Shown: positions 10,085-19,700 of the stretch, piece by piece
How the letters are laid out: each line of letters begins with the position of its first letter
Position numbering within the stretch: position 1 is the first letter of the stretch
Assembly: GCF_023715725.1 (NCBI RefSeq)
Contig: NZ_JAMBOT010000001.1
Location: 682,001 to 746,000, forward strand
DNA: 64,000 bases
Reading direction: 5' to 3'
Origin: Paenibacillus pasadenensis
GTDB taxonomy: Bacteria > Bacillota > Bacilli > Paenibacillales > Paenibacillaceae
The notes under the pieces: model-generated
Databases searched by the model: none
The model's input: the letters and a program-made list of their open reading frames with translations, nothing else
Told to the model about the DNA's origin: nothing
Made by a program: the position numbers and the translations under genes

Positions 10085-10528
10085 TTATGGCAGAAATTGC
10101 TGTACCGCTTGATTTACTAGCTTACCGTCAGCGCGTCCCTTTACTTTAGGCATAAGGGCACTCATGACTTTGCCCATATCGGCCTTGGAAGAAGCACCGG
10201 TTTCCTGGATCGTCTGCTCTACAATTGCTTTGATTTCTTCTTCGGTCAGCTGTGCGGGAAGGTAGACACTAATAATATCAATTTCTGCTGCGACATCTTT
10301 TACAAGATCGTCACGGCCGGCTTTTTGAAATTCTTGGAGGGAATCTTTACGCTGTTTGATTTCGCGACTAACGATGTCAAGAATCTCACCATCCTCAAGC
10401 GGACGCTTAAGGTCGATTTCCTGATTCTTAACAGCTGCACGCACCATGCGGATAGTGGTCAAGCGGAACTTGTCCTTGTCCCTCATGGCTTGTTTCATGT
10501 CGTCGTCCAATCTTAGGCTAAGGCTCAT
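10085..10528 (-). CDS. yqeY: GatB/YqeY domain-containing protein
   Basis: 147-residue protein of the YqeY family, a free-standing version of the tRNA-binding tail of GatB. The N-terminal MSLSLRLDDDMKQAMRDKDK and the C-terminal GKVMSALMPKVKGRADGKLV are characteristic. The precise role is not settled; tRNA binding or an amidotransferase-associated function is inferred from the GatB homology. It follows rpsU by 15 bases, the same pairing as in B. subtilis. Confidence 0.94.
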   Translation of the reverse strand: MSLSLRLDDDMKQAMRDKDKFRLTTIRMVRAAVKNQEIDLKRPLEDGEILDIVSREIKQRKDSLQEFQKAGRDDLVKDVAAEIDIISVYLPAQLTEEEIKAIVEQTIQETGASSKADMGKVMSALMPKVKGRADGKLVNQAVQQFLP

Positions 10529-10543
10529 TTCGGAAGGATCCTC

Positions 10544-10717
10544 CTAAAACTTTCTCTTGCGCGCAGCCTCGGATTTCTTCTTGCGCTTAACGCTCGGCTT
10601 TTCGTAATGCTTGCGTTTCTTCACCTCAGCCAGGACGCCGTCCTTAGCAATGGAGCGCTTGAAGCGGCGGAGTGCAGCATCGATGGTTTCATTTTTGCGA
10701 ACTTTCGTTTCAGACAC
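10544..10717 (-). CDS. rpsU: 30S ribosomal protein bS21
   Basis: A 57-residue basic ribosomal protein, read directly from the sequence. Translation begins at a GTG (10717) behind GGAGGGAGGG, starts [20 protein letters not shown] and ends in a Lys/Arg-rich tail ([13 protein letters not shown]). Length and sequence match bS21 of Bacillota. It is part of the small subunit and acts near the anti-Shine-Dalgarno region. yqeY follows immediately; a HIT protein gene lies upstream. Confidence 0.96.
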   Translation of the reverse strand: MSETKVRKNETIDAALRRFKRSIAKDGVLAEVKKRKHYEKPSVKRKKKSEAARKRKF

Positions 10718-10802
10718 TTGTTATCCCTCCCTCCGAAACAGACGGTCCAGAAGATGAACACGGCTAATCAAATTTCATTATAGTTGATGGAAAGAGCAAG
10801 TG

Positions 10803-11159
10803 TCAACTCGAATGCCCTTCCAACAATGCGCCAAGCGGACGACCGCCTAAAAGATGGAAATGAAGGTGGTATGCGGTCTGTCCTCCGTCGGAATTGCAAT
10901 TGTTGATCAGGCGATAGCCAGACTCCGCAATTCCTTCTTCCTTGGCAATTTTTTGCGCAGTCAGCAGCACTTCTGCCAGCAGCGCGGCATCCTCCGGAGC
11001 AACATCGTTCATTGTCGGAATATGACGCTTCGGAATAACGAGAATATGTACAGGCGCCGCCGGAACGATATCGCGGAAAGCCAGCACATGGTCGTTTTCA
11101 AACACTTTGGTCGACGGGATCGATCCTTCAACGATTTTGCAGAAAATACAGTCGCTCAT
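10803..11159 (-). CDS. HIT family (HINT-like) nucleotide hydrolase
   Basis: 118-residue histidine-triad protein. The zinc-binding-like N-terminus CIFCKI (residues 4-9) and the catalytic triad HLHFHLLGG (about residues 98-106) are clear. Family members hydrolyse purine nucleoside phosphoramidates and acyl-adenylates in the cytosol. It is encoded 85 bases upstream of rpsU, possibly in the same transcript. Confidence 0.94.
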   Translation of the reverse strand: MSDCIFCKIVEGSIPSTKVFENDHVLAFRDIVPAAPVHILVIPKRHIPTMNDVAPEDAALLAEVLLTAQKIAKEEGIAESGYRLINNCNSDGGQTAYHLHFHLLGGRPLGALLEGHSS

Positions 11160-11364
11160 CCGACAGCTCCTTTCGAATTCTCCCCTTATTGTAGCTCATT
11201 CTCCGCTTATCGTCTAACGTTTAACACAGCCGGGGGCTTGTCCTTACCTTTCTCACAATATCCGTAATACCTGACCTGCTGGTTCGTCCAAAAAACCAAG
11301 CGGCGCAGCAGCATAACGGGCCGGGGAGTCCGCTGAGCTGGTGCACCGCTGTCGGATGTTTTTG

Positions 11365-11973
11365 TTACAGGAAAGGAAGCAGAGTCAGTCCGGCCAAAGC
11401 CGCGAGCGGGAATACGGCACGGGCGAAACGGCGGCGCGGATAATAAGGGTAAGGATAGAGCGGCGGATAAAAACCAGGGCCAAAGCCGGGACCGAAGCCG
11501 GGACCGAAGCCAGGGCCGCCGATGAAAGCGCGCGGATCGATTTCATTCATCCCGCAAGGAACAGCCAGACAAACGTACTCATCGTCATGATGCTCGATGA
11601 AGCCATCGACGCACCAGCCGTCCTTCGTATGGGCCAGAACGTAGCGATGTTTGTGGCTGTCGCAGAAATGCTTCATTTCGGGCTTCTCCATGACGACTAC
11701 AATGGTGTTGTTGATCGTCGTGGATGGCGCGGGCGCAACTGGCATCGGCATTGGCATCGGCATCGGAGTCGGCTGCGGAATTACCGCTGTCGGCGCTTTT
11801 GTCGGCATTGCTGCTGTAGGGGCTTTTGTCGTCGGCATTGCCGCCGTAGGCGCCTTTACCGGTGCCGGTGCAGCTGGTTTAGCTGCCGTCGGCGCTTTAA
11901 GCGTAGCTGTCGGGGCTTGCGTCACCGGAACAGTAGTAGCCGCCGGGCTTGCTACAGGATTGACAGGTTCCAT
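11365..11973 (-). CDS. Pro/Ala/Thr-repeat protein with GPGF repeats, unknown function
   Basis: No family recognised. I chose the ATG at 11973 (MEPVNP, 202 residues), preceded by GAGGAG, over an ATG eight codons upstream. The first half is Ala/Pro/Thr-rich with repeated KAPTAAMPT-like units and an MPMPMP stretch. The middle (about 90-150) is a compact segment with four Cys and several His (HFCDSHKHRYVL, DGWCVDGFIEHHDDEYVCL). It is followed by four GPGF repeats, a Tyr/Pro-rich patch and a hydrophobic C-terminus. This architecture resembles spore-coat or exosporium surface proteins, but that is a guess. The opposite strand is also open here and is treated as a shadow. Confidence 0.6.
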   Translation of the reverse strand: MEPVNPVASPAATTVPVTQAPTATLKAPTAAKPAAPAPVKAPTAAMPTTKAPTAAMPTKAPTAVIPQPTPMPMPMPMPVAPAPSTTINNTIVVVMEKPEMKHFCDSHKHRYVLAHTKDGWCVDGFIEHHDDEYVCLAVPCGMNEIDPRAFIGGPGFGPGFGPGFGPGFYPPLYPYPYYPRRRFARAVFPLAALAGLTLLPFL

Positions 11974-12068
11974 TGAGAATATCATCTCCTCAATCATCGT
12001 TCTGCCTTATCCTATGCAGCCCATGGGCGGCTGGTTATTTGTCCCGATAAAAATATATTATGCCTGAA

Positions 12069-12707
12069 TTATGATGCAGGCGGCGTATAGGCCGAAACGA
12101 TGCGGGCCATCTCAAGCGCCGCCTCCTTCCAGGTTTTTTCGGCAAGAAGCGTTAAATAGCGTTCGCGGGACTCGATCGACGTATCAACCTTTGCGGCCTG
12201 CTCAACCAGCTTGTTTAACACATCTTGCAATTTCTGCTGTTCCTCCGGCGTTCCTTCCATCGCTGTTTTCAGCACGGACACCTGCAGCGCAAACACAGAG
12301 TTTTTATATTCCTTAGGCCAATCCGCAGAACTATCGCTCAGCTCTTGCCCTGCTTGAAGCAGCTCTGCCAGAGGCATTTCGGTCAATCCCGACTCATTAA
12401 AGCTATAAAGGGGCTCAAGCACCGTTTCGGGCTTAAGCATGCCATAATAGACCTTGAGCTGATTGTCGCGGTCAGCCGGACCGTCCTCCCGCACTTCCTT
12501 CCAGGCGGCAGCCGCTTTTGTCAGGCTGTCCTGGGTTTCCTTCCATTGCAGAAAAATCAGCTCGCCTTTCTTTGCGCGCTCCTGCTGCCCGTTCTGCAAA
12601 TAATGAGCATACAAAAATACATTGCCGATCAGGCTTGCCGTCAACAGCACGAACAAAACGGCCGTCGTCATGCTGCGCCCTGATTTTGGCTGAGGCTCTT
12701 GCGTCAC
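12069..12707 (-). CDS. Membrane-anchored protein of unknown function, downstream of addA
   Basis: 212 residues, GTG start behind AAAGGAA. One transmembrane helix (about residues 14-33, TAVLFVLLTASLIGNVFLYA) follows a short basic N-terminus. The rest is a helical, charged, probably extracytoplasmic domain without motifs I recognise. It begins 15 bases after the addA stop and is likely co-transcribed with addBA, though nothing in it suggests DNA repair. Confidence 0.75.
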   Translation of the reverse strand: MTQEPQPKSGRSMTTAVLFVLLTASLIGNVFLYAHYLQNGQQERAKKGELIFLQWKETQDSLTKAAAAWKEVREDGPADRDNQLKVYYGMLKPETVLEPLYSFNESGLTEMPLAELLQAGQELSDSSADWPKEYKNSVFALQVSVLKTAMEGTPEEQQKLQDVLNKLVEQAAKVDTSIESRERYLTLLAEKTWKEAALEMARIVSAYTPPAS

Positions 12708-12722
12708 GCTTATCGTTCCTTT

Positions 12723-15700
12723 CTACGCAGGTTCCAGTCGGACCGCGATACGGCCGCTGAGAAAATAAAGGTGAATTTCGTCAACCGGGCGGCCCATAGC
12801 CTCTTCTACTGCCCGGGCATACAATCCGAGCTGGAAGCGGTGCTTTTCAGCAGCCGCCTCATAATCGCCGCCCGGCACACGGTCCGTTTTGTAATCGCAA
12901 AGCACGAGCCGTCCGTTTTCTTCAAAAAGGCAGTCGATAACGCCCTGAAGCAGCACGGGCTCGCTTGCCTCATCCGAGGCGATGGACGGAAACGCCTGCT
13001 CCGCAGGCAGCACACAGCTGAACGGAAGCTCGCGCCATACTTTGTTTGCGGCCGACATCCGCTGTCCGACTGGGCTCTCAAAAAAAGCCAGCGCCGCCTC
13101 CGCATCTGCTGCCTCGGCCTGCTCCTCCGATAAAATCCGTTTCAACACAAGCTCAGATAACGTTTGATTCACCAGATCCAGCGTCAACGGCTGCTGCAGC
13201 GGAAGATGCTGCAGCAGCGTATGGGCTGCTGTGCCCTTTTCGGCTGCCGTCATGCCGCTTTGCTCCAGAAATTTGGGGCGGCGCAGACGGAAGGACGCAG
13301 CAGCCGAACCGAGGCCAGGCCGTTCTTTGGGTCCCGCCCAGCGAGCTGCGAACTCATCTCCAGACGGATTGCCGCCCTGCTCCCGGCTCCTTGCAAATGC
13401 TGCCCCGTCAATCGGTTCAACAAACGGACCGTTTCCAAACGGCGCCGCATCCTCTCCAGCCGCCGCTTCGGCGCGCAGCCGTTTAAGCTCGGTAACGGAA
13501 GTTTTAGCGGCAATTCTAGGAGCTTCCGGATACGGATACCTCCAGGAAAGACGAATATCAACCTCGTCCTTGCAGCCTCCGTCAGGCAGCGGAACGGTAT
13601 GCATCACAGCCTGGCGTTCTTCGGTCCGGTCGATTGGTTCCGCCTCAACGGCTGCTGCGGCCTCGCCGCCCAGCGTAAAAAAGGGCACAACGCCGGAACG
13701 CCAGCTGGCGAAGCCGTAACGAAGACGCTCCAGCGACGGATGGGTTTGCAATCCGGACGAGGCGTCTGCCAGCAGAGTGACGGTCAAGTCGGTAAAGACA
13801 TCGGCTGCACCGCTGCCGGAAACAGCCCCTTCTCTATCACCGGGAATACCTTCATCGACATCGGATTCGGATTCGGACAAACCCGCAAGCGGGCCGAGCC
13901 AATCCAAATAACGCCTTGCTGACGCAATCCGGTAATCAGAGAGCGAGCCCTCCGCTCCGCGGGCCGAGCTCCAGCGGGCAATGTGACGCTGAGCGTCGTC
14001 GACCGTACCGACGAGAATCATTTTCTCCTTCGGCCTGGTCAGCGCTACGTAAAGCACCCTCAGCTCCTCCGCCTGCATCTCCATCCCCATTCTGCGGCGA
14101 ATGGCAAGGCAGGGCAGCGACGGATAGCTGAGCCTTAGCTCGGGGTCAATGAATTTCGGCCCGAAGCCGAGCTGTTTGTGCATCAGAAAGGTTGAGCTGA
14201 CGTCCTGCTGATTGAACTTTTTGCCCAGTCCAGCGACAAAAACAACCGGGAACTCCAGCCCTTTGCTTTTGTGAATAGACATGATGCGGACGACATCCTC
14301 GCCCTCGCCGAGCGCTCCAGCAGCCCCCAAATCTCCGCCGTTCTCTCTCATCCGGTCCATGAAACGAAGGAAGCGGAACAGCCCCCGCGCCGAACCCGCC
14401 TCAAACTGCCGCGCCCGGTCATGCAGCGCTCTCAGATTCGCCTGGCGCTGGCTTCCGGCGGCCAAACCGCCGACCCAATCATAATAACCCGTTTCACTAT
14501 AGATGCGCCAGATGAGGTCCGCCAGACTGCCCTGACGGGCCGCCTCCCTCCAGACGTCCATTTTTCCAAGGAAATAATTCAGCTTATGCCGGAGATCAGG
14601 CGGAGCAAGCAGGCTGTCCGCGGATTGGCCCAGCGCGTCATAAAAGCTGTTCTGGCCGCCGATGATGCGAACCATAGCCAGCTCCTCCGCCGTCAGCCCG
14701 AACATCGGCGAACGGAGCACGCCAGCCAGCGGAATGTCCTGATAAGGGTTATCCGTCACCCGAAGCGCAGACAGCATCGTATCAACCTCGACCGCATCAA
14801 AATATCCGCTGCCGAGCTCGGCATAAGCCGGTATTCCCGCTGTTTGCAGCTCCTCCATAAGCACCGGCGCCCAAGACTTCGTAGCGCGAAGCAGCACGAC
14901 GATGTCCCTCCAGGCCAAATGGCGGCTGCCGCCTTTGCCGTCTTGAACATGGAAAGCCTCCTCGCGCAGCTTCAAAATACGCCGGGCGATGAATCTGGCC
15001 TCCAGTTGGGCCGTCTGCAGATCGGCAGCCTCCTCACGCAGCTCCGCCTCGCGGCTGTCGGCCGCTTCCGCAGCAGCGGCAGCCCGCTCTGCGCCTCCCC
15101 GCCCGCCGCTGCCCTGGCGGTCGATGAGCGCCAGCTCGACCCGATTTGCCTCCGGCTGCTCCGCATCCGGATAAGAGGCCCCAAGCACCAGCTCCGCCGA
15201 CCGGTCATAGTCCATCTCCGCGACAGACTCCCGCATCAGCGCCCGGAAGACAGCGTTAACGCCGTCTACAACTTCCTGCCGGCTGCGGAAGTTGCGGGCA
15301 AGATCGATTCTGCGGCCTTCGCCTTTTGCATCAGGGCCATACCTGCGGTACTTGTCCAGAAAAAGATCCGGCTCGGCGAGGCGGAACCGGTAGATGCTTT
15401 GTTTAACGTCTCCGACCATAAAACGCCGGCCGCCCTTTCGTTCGGAAGGCTCGGAGGCCGAGCCCGTAAGCAGCTCCACGATGGACTCCTGAACCCGGTT
15501 GGTGTCCTGGTACTCATCCAGCAGCACCTCGCGGAACTGCCGCCGGTAATCCAGCGCAGCCGTCGAAGGAAACGCCGCCTCCGGCGTGGATGTCTCAGAG
15601 CGTAGAATCGCCAGACAATAATGCTCCAGATCCCCGAAATCAAGCAGACCCTTGCGCTGTTTTTCCTTACGGTAGGACTCGTCAAATTCAATGACCAGCT

Positions 15701-16763
15701 CGGCAAGCGTCTCCATAAGCGGCGCGAGCTGCCTCAGCTCCTCCGTGTAGGCGCGGGCCGGCCGGCTGAAAATCTCTTTGCCAAGCTCATCGATGATGCT
15801 CTTCGCCTCGTCGCGCAGCTCCTTGGCCCGCTCCTGCAGCAGCGGATCGGCGTCACCGCCGGAGCGAACGGACTTCAGGCGGCCGAACCCGCCCGCGAGC
15901 TGCCAGGCATCCCGCCATTCATCCCAAGGCCGCGTCAGCACGGCCTCCTCGATGGAATGGACCAGCCGCAGGTCGTCCCCGAGCGTATCCGCATAGGGCA
16001 GCGGGCCTCCTGGTGACAGCGCAAGCTCCAGCGCTTCGCGCAGCGCAGCGGCCGCTCCCTGCAGGCTAAGCCGCACATCCGCTCCAAGCGCCGCCAGCCA
16101 CGGGCTGTCCGCCACATCCTCAGGATCTTCCACATTAAATGCCGCCGCCATGCCGCGCAGCCATTCATCCGGCCAAGGCTGCGAACGGGAAAATTCGTAC
16201 AGCTGCTGAACGAGGCGATAGAGCGGCTCATCGCTCTTTTCGCCGCCATACCGGTCGGCAAGCTCCAGAAAGCGAACGTTGCTGGCGGAAGCTTCGCTGT
16301 ATTTGCGCTCGAACAGCTCGTCCAGCACCTCCAGCCGCAGCAGCTCGCTTTCGGTTTCGTTGGCAACCCGGAAGCCCGGATCAAGGCCGATCAACGGATA
16401 ATAACGGCGGATGACATCGAGGCAAAACGAGTGCAGCGTCGTGATGGAGGCTCTGCCAAGCAGCGCAAGCTGGCGCTGCAGATGCTCCGAATCGGGCTGA
16501 AGCTCCAGCGCCGCCTCCAAAGCGGCGCGGATCCGCTCCTTCATTTCGGCGGCAGCGGCTTTGGTGAACGTTGCGACGAGCAGCTGATCCACATCGATGT
16601 CCTCGGAGATCATGCGGATGATCCGCTCGACAAGCACGGCTGTTTTGCCTGAACCGGCGGCGGCGGCCACAAGCACATCTCCGCCGCGGGCCGTAATGGC
16701 GGCCCACTGTTCGTCCGTCCAGCGCGAGCCCTCCGGCTTAAGAATCGGCTCGGTCATCTTCAT
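12723..16763 (-). CDS. addA: ATP-dependent helicase/nuclease subunit A, AddA
   Basis: Helicase-nuclease subunit of the AddAB complex, the RecBCD counterpart that resects double-strand breaks up to Chi. The 1346-residue protein starts with the UvrD/Rep-type Q motif and Walker A (AAAGSGKTAVLVERI, about residues 33-47). Further helicase motifs include VGDVKQSIYRFR (about 467) and MSIHKSKGLEFPVVF (about 848). The C-terminal RecB-like nuclease is marked by GVIDCLFEENGRLVLCDYKT. It is about 110 residues longer than B. subtilis AddA because of low-complexity insertions (an Ala/Glu-rich block near 560-600 and an acidic Ser/Gly-rich block near 985). The start overlaps the addB end by 26 bases. Confidence 0.95.
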   Translation of the reverse strand: MKMTEPILKPEGSRWTDEQWAAITARGGDVLVAAAAGSGKTAVLVERIIRMISEDIDVDQLLVATFTKAAAAEMKERIRAALEAALELQPDSEHLQRQLALLGRASITTLHSFCLDVIRRYYPLIGLDPGFRVANETESELLRLEVLDELFERKYSEASASNVRFLELADRYGGEKSDEPLYRLVQQLYEFSRSQPWPDEWLRGMAAAFNVEDPEDVADSPWLAALGADVRLSLQGAAAALREALELALSPGGPLPYADTLGDDLRLVHSIEEAVLTRPWDEWRDAWQLAGGFGRLKSVRSGGDADPLLQERAKELRDEAKSIIDELGKEIFSRPARAYTEELRQLAPLMETLAELVIEFDESYRKEKQRKGLLDFGDLEHYCLAILRSETSTPEAAFPSTAALDYRRQFREVLLDEYQDTNRVQESIVELLTGSASEPSERKGGRRFMVGDVKQSIYRFRLAEPDLFLDKYRRYGPDAKGEGRRIDLARNFRSRQEVVDGVNAVFRALMRESVAEMDYDRSAELVLGASYPDAEQPEANRVELALIDRQGSGGRGGAERAAAAAEAADSREAELREEAADLQTAQLEARFIARRILKLREEAFHVQDGKGGSRHLAWRDIVVLLRATKSWAPVLMEELQTAGIPAYAELGSGYFDAVEVDTMLSALRVTDNPYQDIPLAGVLRSPMFGLTAEELAMVRIIGGQNSFYDALGQSADSLLAPPDLRHKLNYFLGKMDVWREAARQGSLADLIWRIYSETGYYDWVGGLAAGSQRQANLRALHDRARQFEAGSARGLFRFLRFMDRMRENGGDLGAAGALGEGEDVVRIMSIHKSKGLEFPVVFVAGLGKKFNQQDVSSTFLMHKQLGFGPKFIDPELRLSYPSLPCLAIRRRMGMEMQAEELRVLYVALTRPKEKMILVGTVDDAQRHIARWSSARGAEGSLSDYRIASARRYLDWLGPLAGLSESESDVDEGIPGDREGAVSGSGAADVFTDLTVTLLADASSGLQTHPSLERLRYGFASWRSGVVPFFTLGGEAAAAVEAEPIDRTEERQAVMHTVPLPDGGCKDEVDIRLSWRYPYPEAPRIAAKTSVTELKRLRAEAAAGEDAAPFGNGPFVEPIDGAAFARSREQGGNPSGDEFAARWAGPKERPGLGSAAASFRLRRPKFLEQSGMTAAEKGTAAHTLLQHLPLQQPLTLDLVNQTLSELVLKRILSEEQAEAADAEAALAFFESPVGQRMSAANKVWRELPFSCVLPAEQAFPSIASDEASEPVLLQGVIDCLFEENGRLVLCDYKTDRVPGGDYEAAAEKHRFQLGLYARAVEEAMGRPVDEIHLYFLSGRIAVRLEPA

Positions 16764-19700
16764 CTCTCCTTCCGTTGATATCGGCTAATTTACTCAGCCC
16801 CGGGGAAAGCAGGCTGACGGCATCCTCTTCCCCTGCCGCCGGCTCCGACTGCGCATCCGCCAGCCCCTCCAGGGAAGTCCAAAATTCCTCCCTGCCGGGA
16901 GCGGCCAGCTTCAAATAATCATTGCCTTCATTCAGCGGGTCGAACTGGCACACCGGTTTATAGGAGCAAAATTGACAGGGCGTTTTGGAGCCCAGCCGGT
17001 AAGGGCGGATGGCGATCTCGCCCTCTTTTACCGACTGCCCGATCGTCCCGATCGTGCGGCGCACGGAACGGCGCAGCAGCTCCCACTGCCGCCCCGAGGC
17101 AACAGCGGAATCGCCAAGGAAGGTCCCGTCTTTTTTGAAGCCGGCCGGGAGCAGATCGGAACGGCCCTCCAGCCCTGCATCCATCATCCGCACCGTCTCG
17201 GCGTCGTCAAGCAGCAGGCCGCGCATTTTGAACCGCTTGAGCAGCATTGCCGCAGCTTCATCCTGGGGAAGTCCCGCAGGAACGCTCATTACCGGATTTT
17301 GCACATGAAAATATAACACGCCAGCCGGCTGAGCCGGCTCGCCAAGCCAGCCTTCGGCATGAGTAAGCAGCACGTCCAGATAGGTCAGCATTTGCAGCGA
17401 AAGCCCGCTTGCCACCTCTTCCAGCCGCAGCTGCGTAGCGCTGGACTTGTAATCCAGCACGCGCAGCAGCAGGCCTTTGTCGGAGCGCGCGGCATCAACC
17501 CGGTCGATCCGGCCGATCAGCCGGATCATGCCGCTGCCGTCCGGGAACTCGACGTCAAGCGGAGGCAGCTCTCCGCCAGGGCCGAACTGAACCTCCAGTC
17601 CGACCGGCTGAAATTCAGCCCGGCGGGCATGCTCGCCGAGAACGACGGCAGCTCTGGCCACGATGGACTTCAGCTTGCCCGCGATATAGCGGTAACGTCC
17701 GCTGCTGAGCAAAATGTGCGACTGCAGGCGCGGCGCCAGCTCGTCGACCGCTTTGCCCGCAGCCTCCTGAATGATCGCAGGGCCGGAGCGTCCCCAGCCT
17801 TCCCCAAGCTCGGAGGCAACCTTGGTCAGCGCGGCATGGAACAGCTGCCCCATGTCGGGAGCGCCCAGCCGGTACAGCCTGCGTTCCTTCAGCTTCAAGC
17901 CATGCACGGCAAAATGCTGGAACGGACAGGAAACGAAACGTTCCATACGCGTTACGCTTGCCGTCAGCTGGCCGCCGTAAAGACGGTCTGCCATGCCGCG
18001 CCCGAGCCGGACGACTTGATTTTCATAATCGATGGATTGCAGCATGGCAAGCAGCCTTGGCTGCCATTCCGGCCTTTCAGCAAACCAATTGTACACATCC
18101 TGCCAAAGCGGCTCCATCTCCCCTCCGTCCAGCCAATCGCGGAGACGCGGAATGAGGTAGGATAGAGCGCGCTCCGGCAGCTCCAAATAGTCTAACAGCC
18201 GACTGGACGCCAAATTCACTTCCGGCACGCCAGCAGCGGACGATAGAATCAACTGGGGAAACAGCTGGCGGATATGGCGGACGTATTCCGACGGATGCAG
18301 GCTTTTGCCCTCTTCGTCGGCCAGCGGCCAGCTGATCCATAACCTGTCAGAAGGGGTCAAAAAAGCGCGGTAAACGATAAATCGCTCATCCAACAGCCTG
18401 CGGCGTACGCCCGGCCCCATTTCCAGACCTGAATCGCCAAGCTGCTCGCGCTCGCGGTCCGTAAGCAGTCCGTCTTCTTGAATGCGCAGCGGCAATACGC
18501 CGTCACTCGCCCCTAAAATATAGGCAGCGCGAACTTGTCCGGTGCGCAGCCGGTCCATCGCGCCAACGACGACCTGGTCGAGCGAAGGCGGTACGGCGGA
18601 CAGCTTGAGCGTCTCAAGGCCCGTCTCAATCAAACCTGCAAACAGATCAGCCGGTATGCTCTCAGCTCCCGCCATCTCCACAAGCTGGTCCAACAGGGCG
18701 ATCACTCCATCCCACACCTGCCGTTGAATACGCGCCGCTCCCGGCCGTCCCGCCGCCAGCTCCTGCTCGGCCCGCTGCTCCATACGGTCCGCTGCCCCGG
18801 TGCGGTCCAGAAAATCGAACAGCGCCTCGCATTGCTCCCGCACCGAAGCTGCTTTTGCCAGACGCCGCTGCAAGCGGGAAAGCGGACGGACAAGCTCGGC
18901 TCGGGCCTTTAGCAGATCGTCCAGCTCCGCACGCTCGCGGGCGCTTGCCTCGGAAGGCTCGTCCTCGACGCCTCCCGTATGCAGAGGCCGCCAGCTTTTG
19001 GGACTGCCCCACAGGCGGCCCTCAATACCTGCTGCCAGCACGTAGTTTTCGAGCCGGTCAAAACGCTCGCGCTGCTCCCGGCTGTTTTTCGGGAAGAGCA
19101 TCTCGGTTTTGACGCACCGGAATATCGCTTCATGCTTCCAGCCGTACAGCACTGTTTCCAGCGCAGAGCGGATGAATTCCACCAGCGGATGATGCAGCAC
19201 ATCTTTACGGCCGTCAAAGAAAAACGGGATGCCATAGTCGGCAAACACGTTCAAAATCGTATCGCTGTAATCCGCCGGCTGCCGCATAGTGACTGTCATA
19301 TCCCGCCAGCGCATGCCGTGGTCGCGGACTTGACGCACCATATCACGCGCAGCGGCTTCCACCTCGGCTCGGCGGCTGGCGGCGGCCGTAAGCGCAATTT
19401 CATCATTTAGAGCGGCCCTCATCGGAATCCGCCCTCCGAAATTCCGGCCCAGGTGCTGCAGCATGCCGTCCTGCCGGTACCGGGGAGCAAGTGCTGCGGA
19501 AAGCACGCGCGGCTCTTCCACTTCTGCGCCAACTTCATCCGCAAGCGCAAGCAGCCGGGTAAATGTATCCGCCGCAGGATAAAACAAATCCAGCTCATGC
19601 GGCTTCTCGCCAATTGCGTAGGATCGGTCTAGACAGAGCGTTATCGTCACGGAGTCCGCATGGCGAAGCAGCGCTCCGACAGCGGTTAACTCGCGGGCCG

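Noticed and set aside
11341-11976. Plus-strand ORF opposite the Pro/Ala/Thr-repeat gene
   Set aside because: The product is almost only Arg/Cys/His in its second half. The minus-strand frame has a ribosome binding site, balanced repeats and a Cys/His core.
14271-15605. 444-codon plus-strand ORF opposite addA
   Set aside because: The addA frame carries all helicase motifs through this region, and the antisense product is Arg/Pro/Ala-rich without motifs.
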